This document shows, piece by piece, positions 1 to 6,484 of a stretch of 8,531 bases of DNA. The position numbers and the translations under genes were made by a program. Position 1 is the first letter of the stretch; each line of letters opens with the position of its first letter. The notes beneath the pieces are model-generated. The model was not told the origin of the DNA. It did no database searches and saw only the letters and a list, made by a program, of their open reading frames with translations. Source of the stretch: an uncultured Desulfobacca sp. (GTDB lineage Bacteria > Desulfobacterota > Desulfobaccia > Desulfobaccales > Desulfobaccaceae); NCBI GenBank assembly GCA_937958145.1, contig CALGOE010000212.1:1-8531 (forward strand), given 5' to 3'.

Positions 1-18
1 ACCAAGCACGAGGTGGCA

Positions 19-507
19 ATGACTATAACGTTGTTGGGCATCGGCAATATTCTCATGCAGGATGAAGGGATTGGGGTCCAGGTTATCAGGCATATCCAGG
101 AGCATTTCGACGCGCCGGGGGTGGAGATTGTGGACGGCGGCACCTCGGGTCTGAGCCTGTTGCCGTACATAGAAAACCGGGATTGCCTGCTGGTGGTGGA
201 TGCCGTGGATTTTGGCCAGGAGCCGGGATATGTCGGCGTCTGGCGCAATGAAGAGATCCCAGCCCTTTTCGGCACCAAGGCTTCCTTGCACCATCTGGGG
301 CTTATGGACGTGCTGGCCGCGGCCAGACTGCTGGATCAAGCCCCGCAGGAAGTCTGCCTCATTGGCATCCAACCGGCCTCTTTGGCCTTGGGATTGGAGC
401 TGAGCCCGACGGTGCAAGAGAAGATGGCCGACTTGATCGCCCGGGTCATTGGACAGCTCCAGGCCTGGGGGGTCACGGTCCAGAGGAAAGGGGGAGAGAC
501 GTTTTAG
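19..507 (+). CDS. NiFe-hydrogenase maturation protease (HyaD/HybD family)
   Basis: Cytoplasmic endopeptidase of the M52 (HybD) family, which removes the C-terminal peptide of a NiFe-hydrogenase large subunit after nickel insertion. The 162-residue protein has the usual family length. It opens with GIGNILMQDEGIG (residues 7-19). The three nickel ligands known from E. coli HybD (E16, D62, H93) align with E16, D61 in VVDAVD, and H91 in LHHLGL. DGGTSG at 39-44 is also typical. A GTG six bases upstream (13) is in frame, but the ATG at 19 is preferred because GAGG at 10-13 then sits 5 bases upstream as ribosome binding site. Only 18 bases precede the gene, so its operon, presumably the hydrogenase structural genes, is out of view (inference). 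Which hydrogenase it serves cannot be told. The family is clear; hyaD, hybD or hoxM cannot be distinguished. Confidence 0.93.
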   Translation: MTITLLGIGNILMQDEGIGVQVIRHIQEHFDAPGVEIVDGGTSGLSLLPYIENRDCLLVVDAVDFGQEPGYVGVWRNEEIPALFGTKASLHHLGLMDVLAAARLLDQAPQEVCLIGIQPASLALGLELSPTVQEKMADLIARVIGQLQAWGVTVQRKGGETF

Positions 508-654
508 AAAGGCAAAAATCTCGGTGGGTAGGGGCAAAGGGCACAGGAGGATTTATCCATGAAAGCCCTCCCACCAGCCGTCCTTTGGATCTGGCCAGAA
601 GGCTGGCAAAGGAGTTTCCCCAAAAAGCCTGCCCTCACCGCCATGCCTGATCGT
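508..654. other. Convergent spacer with imperfect hairpin
   Basis: Spacer between the converging protease and ligase genes. It contains an imperfect stem-loop at 582-612: CCTTT (582-586) pairs with AAAGG (608-612), and GCCAG (594-598) pairs with CTGGC (603-607) around an AAGG loop, with a 7-base one-sided bulge. The position suits a bidirectional transcription end, but no T-run follows on either strand, so an intrinsic terminator is not demonstrated. A strong ribosome-binding-site-like AGGAGG (545-550) lies 8 bases before an ATG at 559; see findings. No recognisable gene is seen in the spacer. Confidence 0.3.
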
Positions 655-1950
655 TCAAGCAGACCGCCGATCAACCACGAGGGGGGAGGTCTCTTCGTCC
701 CGGCTGATGCTGTTGGGCTCCACCAGTCTGACCCGGGGGGTGACGCCGATGCCCTGGGCCAGTTTATGGCTGAGTTGATTGATCAGTTGCCGTTGGGCCA
801 CCATGCGGTCAAAGAAGATGGATTCCCGCACCTCCACCTTGATTTCCAGGATATCCTGGTGGCCCTCCCGGGTGACGACCAATTGATAGACGGGGATTTC
901 GCCCTGGATGGCCGCTAAAATCTGCCCCACCCGTTGGGGGAAGATGTTGACGCCTTTGACGATGACCACTTCATCGGTGCGGCCCAGGATGCGGCTGATC
1001 CGGGCCAAAGTGCGGCCGCAGGGGCAGGGTTCGTAGTGGATGGCGCAGCGGTCGCCGGTGCGGAAGCGGATGAGGGGGACCGCCTCCTTGGCCAAGGTGG
1101 TGATCACCAGCTCCCCGGTTTCTCCCGGCGGCAGAGGTTGGCCGGTGTCCGGAGCAATAATCTCGGGCAGGAAATGATCCTCATTGAGGTGCATACCCTG
1201 CCGTTGGACACACTCGCCGGCGACGCCCGGCCCCATGGCTTCGGAGAGGCCATAGAGGTCATAGGTTTCCACCAGTAATTTGTTTTCGATCTCCTGTCGA
1301 CGTTTGTCGTCCCAGGGTTCTCCCCCCAGGAGTGCCACCCGCAGATGCAGATCCTTGGGATCCACCCCGATTTCTGCCAATTTATCGGCAATCACCAGGG
1401 CATAGGAGGGGGTGGCCACCAGCACGGTGGTGCGGTAATCCCGCATGATCTGGACCTGGCGGAAGGTATTGCCGGTGCCGGTGGGGATGACCGAGGCGCC
1501 CAGGGTCTCGGCGCCGTAGTGAACGCCGAAGCCGCCGGTCATGAGGCCGTAGTTAAAGGTAATCTGGACCACGTCGTCTTTGGTGATCCCGGCTGCGGTC
1601 ATAAGGCGGGCGGCCAGGCGGGCCCAGGTGCGTAGGTCCCGGCTGGTATAGCCCACCACCATGGGGTTGCCGGCGCTGCCCGAGGAGGAATGGATGCGCA
1701 CCACCTCCCGCAGCGGCACGGCGAACATGCCGTAGGGATAGGAATTGGAGAGGTCTTCTTTGGTGGTGAAGGGGAGTTTGGGCAGATCGTCCAGAGAGAC
1801 GAGGTCTTCGGGGAGGAAGCCCCGGCGGTCGAACATATGCCGGTAGAATTTGACGTTGCGGTAAACCCGCTGCAGAGTGGCCTGCAGGCGTTCCAATTGC
1901 AGTTGGACGATCTCAGCCCGCGGCATGGCCTCGTATTGACTTTCAAACAT
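655..1950 (-). CDS. Phenylacetate-CoA ligase family protein (PaaK-like), C-terminal catalytic Lys absent
   Basis: Member of the ANL adenylating superfamily, PaaK branch, which activates aryl acids (phenylacetate and relatives) to CoA thioesters in the cytoplasm. The start at 1950 gives 431 residues beginning MFESQYEAMPR, matching the family N-terminus and its usual length of about 430-440. AGGAGG at 1960-1965 lies 9 bases upstream, whereas the ATG at 1959 would leave only 3 bases. Motifs: P-loop SSGSAGNP (89-96), DLYGLSE (231-237), RTGD (297-300), GRTDEVVIVKG (323-333). The start overlaps the livG stop by 8 bases (ATGTTTGA), so it is the last gene of the liv operon and probably translationally coupled. 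Oddity: the C-terminal segment normally reading like EGKAKRVID is here EETSPLVVD (420-428); the last 30 residues contain no lysine. The usual P-loop lysine is N95. It may act on another acid, do only part of the reaction, or be inactive; the family is certain, the substrate is not. Confidence 0.9.
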   Translation of the reverse strand: MFESQYEAMPRAEIVQLQLERLQATLQRVYRNVKFYRHMFDRRGFLPEDLVSLDDLPKLPFTTKEDLSNSYPYGMFAVPLREVVRIHSSSGSAGNPMVVGYTSRDLRTWARLAARLMTAAGITKDDVVQITFNYGLMTGGFGVHYGAETLGASVIPTGTGNTFRQVQIMRDYRTTVLVATPSYALVIADKLAEIGVDPKDLHLRVALLGGEPWDDKRRQEIENKLLVETYDLYGLSEAMGPGVAGECVQRQGMHLNEDHFLPEIIAPDTGQPLPPGETGELVITTLAKEAVPLIRFRTGDRCAIHYEPCPCGRTLARISRILGRTDEVVIVKGVNIFPQRVGQILAAIQGEIPVYQLVVTREGHQDILEIKVEVRESIFFDRMVAQRQLINQLSHKLAQGIGVTPRVRLVEPNSISRDEETSPLVVDRRSA

Positions 1951-2716
1951 CGTCTGCATCCTCCTCCTTGCCCAGATAGGCCTCAATAACCTGGGGATTC
2001 TGCCGGATGGCCCGGGGCGGTCCCTGGGCGATGACCCGTCCCTGATCGAAAACGACGATACTCTTGCTGATGTTCATGACCAGATTCATGTCGTGTTCAA
2101 TGAGCAGCACGGTAATGTCCCGTTCCTGGATGGAAGCGATTAAAGCCATGAGGTCTTCCGTTTCCCGGGGGTTCATCCCCGCCGCCGGTTCATCCAGGAG
2201 GAGGAGGCGGGGCTGCAAAGCCAGGGCTCGGGCGATCTCCAGACGGCGCTGTTCGCCGTAAGCCAGACTGTCGGCGCTCCAGGATTCCTTGTCGGCCAAA
2301 CCGACAAAATCCAGTAACTCCCGGACATAGGCGATGCTCCGCCGTTCTTGGCGGCGGATGGCCGGGAGGTTCAAGAGGGTGGCCAGGAGATTGCCGTGCA
2401 GATGGATGTGTTGGCCTACCAGGACATTTTCCAGGACCGTCATGCCGCCGAACAATTGAATGTTTTGAAAGGTGCGGGCCAACCCCAGGCGGGCGATTTG
2501 ATGGGGCGGCAGGCCGCTGATCTCCCGGCCCAGGAGGCGGATGGACCCGGCGCTGGGCGGCAGCACGCCGCTGATCAGGTTAAAACAGGTGGTCTTACCG
2601 GCGCCGTTGGGGCCGATGAGGGCCTGGATGGCGCCCATCTGGACCTGGAACGAGACCCGGTCCAAGGCCTGTAAGCCGCCGAAAGATTTGCTGAGTTGGT
2701 CGATTTCCAAAAACAT
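1943..2716 (-). CDS. livG: Branched-chain-type ABC transporter ATP-binding protein LivG
   Basis: One of the two ATPases that power the LivHM inner-membrane channel of a HAAT-family importer (branched-chain amino acids or related amides and acids). The 257 residues carry Walker A GPNGAGKT (35-42), Q-loop Q84 in RTFQN, the signature variant LAYGEQ (151-156), Walker B LLLLDEP (171-177) with AAGMNP after it, and switch histidine H208 in IEHDM. The C-terminus with NPQVIEAYLG is typical of LivG rather than LivF. It starts 30 bases after the livF stop and has no good ribosome binding site (AAAGGA lies right after the livF stop, about 25 bases away), so translation probably depends on coupling or is weak. 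Its last 8 bases overlap the paaK-like gene. Family assignment is secure; the transported solute is not known. Confidence 0.94.
   Translation of the reverse strand: MFLEIDQLSKSFGGLQALDRVSFQVQMGAIQALIGPNGAGKTTCFNLISGVLPPSAGSIRLLGREISGLPPHQIARLGLARTFQNIQLFGGMTVLENVLVGQHIHLHGNLLATLLNLPAIRRQERRSIAYVRELLDFVGLADKESWSADSLAYGEQRRLEIARALALQPRLLLLDEPAAGMNPRETEDLMALIASIQERDITVLLIEHDMNLVMNISKSIVVFDQGRVIAQGPPRAIRQNPQVIEAYLGKEEDADDV
1960..1969 (-). promoter_or_regulatory. Strong ribosome binding site of the paaK-like gene
   Basis: On the minus strand the sequence AAGGAGGAGG lies inside the 3' end of livG, 9 bases before the ATG at 1950. It decides between the two close ATG codons (1959 and 1950) in favour of the second, because the first would overlap the spacing requirement. 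Confidence 0.75.
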
Positions 2717-2746
2717 GACGAATTCGGTTGCTCGCAGCCGCGTCCT

Positions 2747-3475
2747 TTAGTCTTCCCACACTTCCTGGTAGCCCTTGCCCAAATAAGCCCGCTTCACTTC
2801 GTTGTGGTCCATCAGTTCGGCCGCAGTGCCGTCCAGACTGATGCGCCCCGTTTCCATCACATACCCCCGGTCCGCCACCTTCAAGGCGGCTCGAGCGTTC
2901 TGTTCGATGAGGAGGATGGTGGTTCCTGTTGCTTGCAGGTGCCGGATGATGGCAAAGACCTGCTGGACCAGCCGCGGGGCCAGGCCCATGGAAGGTTCGT
3001 CCAAGAGCAGGAGTTTGGGGCGGGCCATGAGGGCCCGGGCCATGGCCAGGACCTGTTGTTCGCCGCCGCTCAGGGTGCCGGCCGGTTGCCGGGCCCGTTC
3101 CCGGAGGATGGGAAACCGCTCCTGGATTTCCTGCAGGTCTTTTTTCACGGCCTGATGATCCCGCCGGGCAAAGGCCCCCAATTCCAGATTGGCGGCAACG
3201 GTGAGCGTACTGAAAACCCGGCGTCCCTCGGGGACATGGGCGATTCCCCGCTGAACAATGGCTTCGGCGCTGAGCCGGCTGATATCCTCGCCCTGAAATT
3301 CCACCTGCCCGGTGCGGGGTTTGAGCAGGCCGGAGATGGTTTTCAGGGTGGTCGTTTTCCCGGCGCCATTGGCGCCCAACAGGGCTACGATCTCGCCCGC
3401 CCGGACATGGAGGGAAACGCCTTTCAGGACGTGGAGGCTGCCATAGTAACTATGGACACTTTTCAGGGTCAGCAT
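2747..3475 (-). CDS. livF: Branched-chain-type ABC transporter ATP-binding protein LivF
   Basis: The second ATPase of the importer. 242 residues with Walker A GANGAGKT (34-41), VPEGRRVF (81-88) typical of LivF, signature LSGGEQQ (135-141), Walker B LLLLDEP (155-161) followed by SMGLAP, and EQN at 191-193, where LivF normally has Gln in place of the switch His. The reading frame is open up to 3586, but those extra 37 residues overlap livM and have no family counterpart. The ATG at 3475 gives MLTLKSVHSYYG, the expected LivF N-terminus, and GAGGTGGGG at 3482-3490 lies 6 bases upstream, overlapping the livM stop. It sits 13 bases after livM and before livG, so the order is H-M-F-G rather than the more common H-M-G-F. 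Confidence 0.94.
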   Translation of the reverse strand: MLTLKSVHSYYGSLHVLKGVSLHVRAGEIVALLGANGAGKTTTLKTISGLLKPRTGQVEFQGEDISRLSAEAIVQRGIAHVPEGRRVFSTLTVAANLELGAFARRDHQAVKKDLQEIQERFPILRERARQPAGTLSGGEQQVLAMARALMARPKLLLLDEPSMGLAPRLVQQVFAIIRHLQATGTTILLIEQNARAALKVADRGYVMETGRISLDGTAAELMDHNEVKRAYLGKGYQEVWED

Positions 3476-3488
3476 GGCCGTCCCCACC

Positions 3489-4379
3489 TCAATTCCCCTT
3501 TTTGGCCCGGTTCTTGGCCAGGCTGAATTTCTGGCTGATCTTCCCGGTTCCCAGCAGTCCCTGAGGCCGCCAAATGAGCAGGGCAATCAACATGGCGCCG
3601 TAGGCCAGGTCCTGGTAATCGGCGAACCGACGGAATAACTCCGGCAAGATGGTCAAAACTCCGGCCCCCACCACTGAGCCCAAGATACTGCCCATGCCGC
3701 CCAAAACGACCATGGTCAAGACCAGGATGGAGGTATGGAGACCGAAACTCTCCGGATTAATAAAGGTGATGTAATGGGCGTAGAGGGCGCCGGCCAGACC
3801 GGCGAGTCCGGCGGCCAGGGTGAAGATGCTGATCTTATAGGCGGCGGCATTGATTCCCATCACGCGGGCGGTCATCTCATGATCCCGTATGGCTTTGAGG
3901 GCCCGGCCATGCCGGGAATGGACCAACCGATAAATCAACCCGAGGGTAAAGGCGACCACCAAGGCCACCAGCAGGAGATACATAAACTTGTTGCGAAAAT
4001 CAACGCCGGCCAGTTGAGGCGGGGGGATGCGAACCAGACCGTCGGGACCGCCGGTGACTTCCAGATTAAGCAGGATCAGGTCCACAATGATCCCGAATCC
4101 AAGGGTGACGATGGCCAGGTAATCGTCTCGGAGACGCAGCGTCGGGATACCTAGGCCCAGACCGAAGAGGGCGGCGACCACGCCGGCCAGGGGCAGGGTC
4201 AGGAAAAATGAGGCCTGCCAGTGGATGGCCGCCAGGGCCGAGGTATAAGCTCCCAAACCGTAAAAGGCGGCGTGTCCCAAGGAAACCTGGCCGCAATAGC
4301 CGATGATCAAATTAAGACTGAGGGCCAGGATGATGTGCAGGGCGCTGATAATGGCAATGTGCAGGAAATATTCCGTCAT
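3489..4379 (-). CDS. livM: Branched-chain-type ABC transporter permease LivM
   Basis: Inner-membrane permease subunit (BPD_transp_2 family) that pairs with LivH. The 296 residues include many hydrophobic spans (about 8-10 by eye), the N-terminal ALSLNLIIGYCGQVSLGHAA (19-38), in which GYCGQVSLGHAAF is characteristic of LivM, and the ATPase-contacting cytoplasmic loop with GRALKAIRD and ARVMGI (158-176). VVLGGMGSILG (224-234) and a RPQGLLG end (271-277) are also family hallmarks. A basic tail of about 19 residues follows. The start lies 3 bases after the livH stop, without a convincing ribosome binding site of its own, so translation is probably coupled to livH. Family confidence is high; solute specificity cannot be read from the sequence. 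Confidence 0.94.
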   Translation of the reverse strand: MTEYFLHIAIISALHIILALSLNLIIGYCGQVSLGHAAFYGLGAYTSALAAIHWQASFFLTLPLAGVVAALFGLGLGIPTLRLRDDYLAIVTLGFGIIVDLILLNLEVTGGPDGLVRIPPPQLAGVDFRNKFMYLLLVALVVAFTLGLIYRLVHSRHGRALKAIRDHEMTARVMGINAAAYKISIFTLAAGLAGLAGALYAHYITFINPESFGLHTSILVLTMVVLGGMGSILGSVVGAGVLTILPELFRRFADYQDLAYGAMLIALLIWRPQGLLGTGKISQKFSLAKNRAKKGN

Positions 4380-4382
4380 ACG

Positions 4383-5246
4383 TCAATGACCGCGGCCGCC
4401 CAGGAGGCCCTTGGGACGCACCAACAGAACGATGATCAGGATGGCAAAGGCGACCGCGTCTTTATAGCCAGAGGAAAGGTAGCCCGCTCCCAGGTTTTCG
4501 GCGACGCCCAGGAGAAGGCCGCCGACGATGGCGCCGGGGATGTTGCCGACACCTCCTAAAACCGCAGCGCTGAAGGCCTTCAGACCGGGCAGAAGACCCA
4601 TGCGGGGGTATGTGGTGTTGTAATAAATGGCCATCATAATGCCAGCAGCGCCGCTCAGAGCCGAGCCGATGAGAAAGGTGAGGGCGATCATCCGATCCAC
4701 ATTAATCCCCATGAGACGGGCAGTATCCTGATCCAGGGCGGTGGCCATGATGGCCTTGCCGAACTTGGTATATTTGACGAAAACCACCAGCAAGGCCATA
4801 AAAAAAAGGGCAGTGACAAATATGGCCACCTGGAGAGTGGAGACCGTCACCCCGGCGATGTCCAGTGCCGCAAACTCGAATTGCAGCGGGAAGGCGCGAT
4901 CGGCCGGGCCGAAAAGGAGCAGGGCCAGACTTTGCAGAAAAATGGAGGCGCCGATGGCACTGATCAGCGGCACCAGGGGATGGCTGCCCCGCAAGGGACG
5001 GAAGGCAAGGCGCTCCAGGATGAGGCCCAAAACCGCGGCCACCCCCATGCCAAAGAGAAAGGCCACGAAGAAATTGACCTTGTAGGCGCTTAAAAGCAAT
5101 ACCGTGGCAAAGGCCCCGGCCATGTAAATCTCGCCCTGGGCAAAGTTAATAAGCCCCAGAATGCCATAAATCATGGTATAACCCAGGGCAATGAGGGCGT
5201 AGACGCTGCCGGCGGTCAGGCCGTTGAGGATCTGTTGCAAAAGCAT
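4383..5246 (-). CDS. livH: Branched-chain-type ABC transporter permease LivH
   Basis: Inner-membrane permease (BPD_transp_2 family), first gene of the liv-paaK operon. The frame is open to 5465, but the first 73 residues are non-membrane, overlap the preceding VOC gene, and have no family match. The ATG at 5246 gives the standard LivH beginning (MLLQQILNGLTAGSVYALIA) and 287 residues, the usual length. NFAQGEIYMAGAF (34-46), the ATPase-facing loop with GKAIMA and ARLMGI (163-181), FSAAVLGGVGNIPGA (225-239) and the terminal RPKGLLG (277-283) are hallmarks. No Shine-Dalgarno sequence is visible; instead a GC-rich hairpin occupies that position. A candidate promoter lies about 60 bases upstream. 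No periplasmic solute-binding protein gene accompanies it in the window. Confidence 0.94.
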   Translation of the reverse strand: MLLQQILNGLTAGSVYALIALGYTMIYGILGLINFAQGEIYMAGAFATVLLLSAYKVNFFVAFLFGMGVAAVLGLILERLAFRPLRGSHPLVPLISAIGASIFLQSLALLLFGPADRAFPLQFEFAALDIAGVTVSTLQVAIFVTALFFMALLVVFVKYTKFGKAIMATALDQDTARLMGINVDRMIALTFLIGSALSGAAGIMMAIYYNTTYPRMGLLPGLKAFSAAVLGGVGNIPGAIVGGLLLGVAENLGAGYLSSGYKDAVAFAILIIVLLVRPKGLLGGRGH

Positions 5247-5254
5247 AGAGGTGC

Positions 5255-5270
5255 GCCCGACAGCCCGGGC
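5255..5270 (-). promoter_or_regulatory. GC-rich leader hairpin just before livH
   Basis: In the predicted livH leader RNA, GCCCG (5270-5266) can pair with CGGGC (5259-5255) around a 6-base loop. The 3' arm ends 8 bases before the livH ATG, where a ribosome binding site would be expected, and none is seen. A role in translation control is inference only; five G-C pairs can also arise by chance in GC-rich DNA. Confidence 0.3.
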
Positions 5271-5306
5271 CGCTAGTGTAGCCAGGGCCGGAAAAAGTAT
5301 CGGCTT

Positions 5307-5335
5307 ATTGTAATCTGCGCGGCCTGCGGATGCAA
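5307..5335 (-). promoter_or_regulatory. Candidate sigma-70 promoter of the liv-paaK operon
   Basis: Read on the minus strand: TTGCAT (5335-5330), a spacer of exactly 17 bases (5329-5313), then TACAAT (5312-5307). The -10 box matches the TATAAT consensus at 5 of 6 positions and the -35 box matches TTGACA at 3 of 6. Transcription would begin near 5300, giving a leader of about 55 bases before livH. It lies in the 140-base gap after the VOC gene, the largest gap in the minus-strand block, which supports a separate promoter. Confidence 0.5.
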
Positions 5336-5386
5336 GGTGGGAATGGCTTTCTGGTGGCGACTGGGAACAGTAGCCTTCTGTCCTCT

Positions 5387-5896
5387 TTATTTTGTCGGCA
5401 CGACGCTGTAGACGTTGACCAGATTGCCATCCGGATCTCGCAGATACATGGACCGGTTGCCCCATGGGAAGGTGGTGGGGGGCAGAATTATATCTATTTT
5501 CAGACCCAGGCTGTGGAGACGCTCGAATTCCCGATCGGCATTGGGCACCTGCAGTTCCAGCATCACACCGCCGGTCCCCGGTTTGGGAACGGCATTAGGC
5601 GCCGTTTGGGCAAAACTGGCCTCCTCATACAAGGCCACAATGGCGCCGGGGATCTGAAACTCCACATAATCTTCCGTGAATTTTTTCGGCTCCATCTGGA
5701 GCAGCCGCTGGTAAAAGTCTTTCATTTTGGCAAACTGCGGGGTAATGATGCAAACATGGGTCATCTGCACGGCATGACTCCTCTGCTCTGTCTGGCCGGG
5801 AGAGGAGGCCGCAATCGGGACCACGGCGGCGGTTCCCAGCAGGAACAGGGCCAAGACGAAGCGCGGCCCCTGAGACCGGCAGTGAGGGCTGGACAT
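5387..5896 (-). CDS. Exported VOC (glyoxalase/bleomycin-resistance fold) protein
   Basis: 169-residue protein with one VOC domain (about residues 46-165) behind an N-terminal export signal: basic start with H5, R7, R12, a hydrophobic run FVLALFLLGTAAVVPIAA (13-30), and a plausible cleavage site near AAS (29-31). The domain shows MTHVCIITPQFAKMKDFYQ (45-63) as first beta-alpha unit and YLRDPDGNLVNVYS (151-164) at the end, the typical VOC close. Most VOC proteins are cytoplasmic, so the signal is unusual. The glutamate usually found as metal ligand in the last strand (GNLVE) is N161 here, while the first-strand H47 is kept, so glyoxalase-type metal chemistry is doubtful. The start at 5896 is supported by GGGAGGA just upstream; the frame extends to 5983 but overlaps the DUF3124 gene. 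It follows that gene by 25 bases. Substrate unknown. Confidence 0.82.
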   Translation of the reverse strand: MSSPHCRSQGPRFVLALFLLGTAAVVPIAASSPGQTEQRSHAVQMTHVCIITPQFAKMKDFYQRLLQMEPKKFTEDYVEFQIPGAIVALYEEASFAQTAPNAVPKPGTGGVMLELQVPNADREFERLHSLGLKIDIILPPTTFPWGNRSMYLRDPDGNLVNVYSVVPTK

Positions 5897-5921
5897 GATT
5901 CCTCCCTTCAGAAGAGAAGGT

Positions 5922-6410
5922 TTATTTTCCTGGCAATTCTTCCAAAACCTGGCCGGATGTATTGAAACTGATGCCCTGGCCAAAAGAGGTGCCCACCATC
6001 AGGGCGCCGATCATGGGGGGGTGCACCGGTTGGGCGGCCCGCCAGCGGACCAGAAAGGCGGCCTCGGAACCGCCGGTAACATCGGACTCCTGAATAAAGG
6101 CCCGGTGGGCGGCCAAGGAAGCGATGGTAATGGGCTTAGGAGCCAATTCCCGGACAATTTTGCCGTTTTCGTCCAGATACTGGAGGGATGTGACCTCGAT
6201 GGGTCTATGTCGATCCACATTGCGAATGCTCAAGGTCACCGACAGATTAAAGGTTCGGCCCCGATCGCCGAAGAAGATATGGGAGTAGACCGGGACATAC
6301 ACCACCTGCCCCCAAGATTGGGCCAGCCCTGCGGCGGCCCCTGGGTTCGCAGGGAAACCGAACAGCAAGATACTTAGCAGCCACACCATGACATGTCTGT
6401 ATTTGAGCAT
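5922..6410 (-). CDS. Exported DUF3124 family protein
   Basis: 162-residue protein of unknown function matching the DUF3124 pattern: GQVVYVPVYSHIFFGDR (34-50), LSVTLSIRNVD (56-66), LQYLDENGKIVREL (76-89), ESDVTGGSEAAFLVRW (108-123) and GTSFGQGISFNTSG (140-153). The N-terminus has the form of a signal peptide: a basic start, hydrophobic VWLLSILLFGF (9-19), and a probable cleavage after GAAA (24-27), so a periplasmic or membrane-anchored beta-rich protein is likely (inference). The ATG at 6410 has GGAGG 4 bases upstream; the frame is open to 6578, but that part overlaps the end of citrate synthase. It begins 74 bases after the citrate synthase stop, with no terminator visible between, and is followed by the VOC gene after 25 bases, so the two likely form one unit. 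No function is known to me. Confidence 0.82.
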   Translation of the reverse strand: MLKYRHVMVWLLSILLFGFPANPGAAAGLAQSWGQVVYVPVYSHIFFGDRGRTFNLSVTLSIRNVDRHRPIEVTSLQYLDENGKIVRELAPKPITIASLAAHRAFIQESDVTGGSEAAFLVRWRAAQPVHPPMIGALMVGTSFGQGISFNTSGQVLEELPGK

Positions 6411-6484
6411 GATTCCTCCGTGAGCAACTAAGTTGAGTCCAGCCGGCGACCGCGCTTCCAGAATTGAGCCTTCCCACCGATCTT

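Noticed and set aside
468..647. An open plus-strand frame (third frame) across the end of the protease gene and the spacer, ending at 645-647, with a protein-like tail (LDLARRLAKEF).
   Set aside because: No ATG, GTG or TTG start is available in the frame near a ribosome binding site, and the composition is not convincing enough to call a gene or a remnant.
2696..3526. A 276-codon plus-strand open frame opposite livF.
   Set aside because: It is antisense to livF, whose motifs are complete. Long antisense frames are expected in GC-rich coding DNA.
5330..5965. A 211-codon plus-strand open frame opposite the VOC gene.
   Set aside because: The minus-strand frame has a recognised domain, a signal peptide and a ribosome binding site; the plus-strand product has low-complexity composition typical of an antisense shadow.
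6425..6435. Short palindrome CAACTAAGTTG between citrate synthase and the DUF3124 gene, considered as a terminator or operator.
   Set aside because: Five-base arms with a single central base cannot form a stable RNA hairpin, no T-run follows, and such a palindrome is expected by chance.
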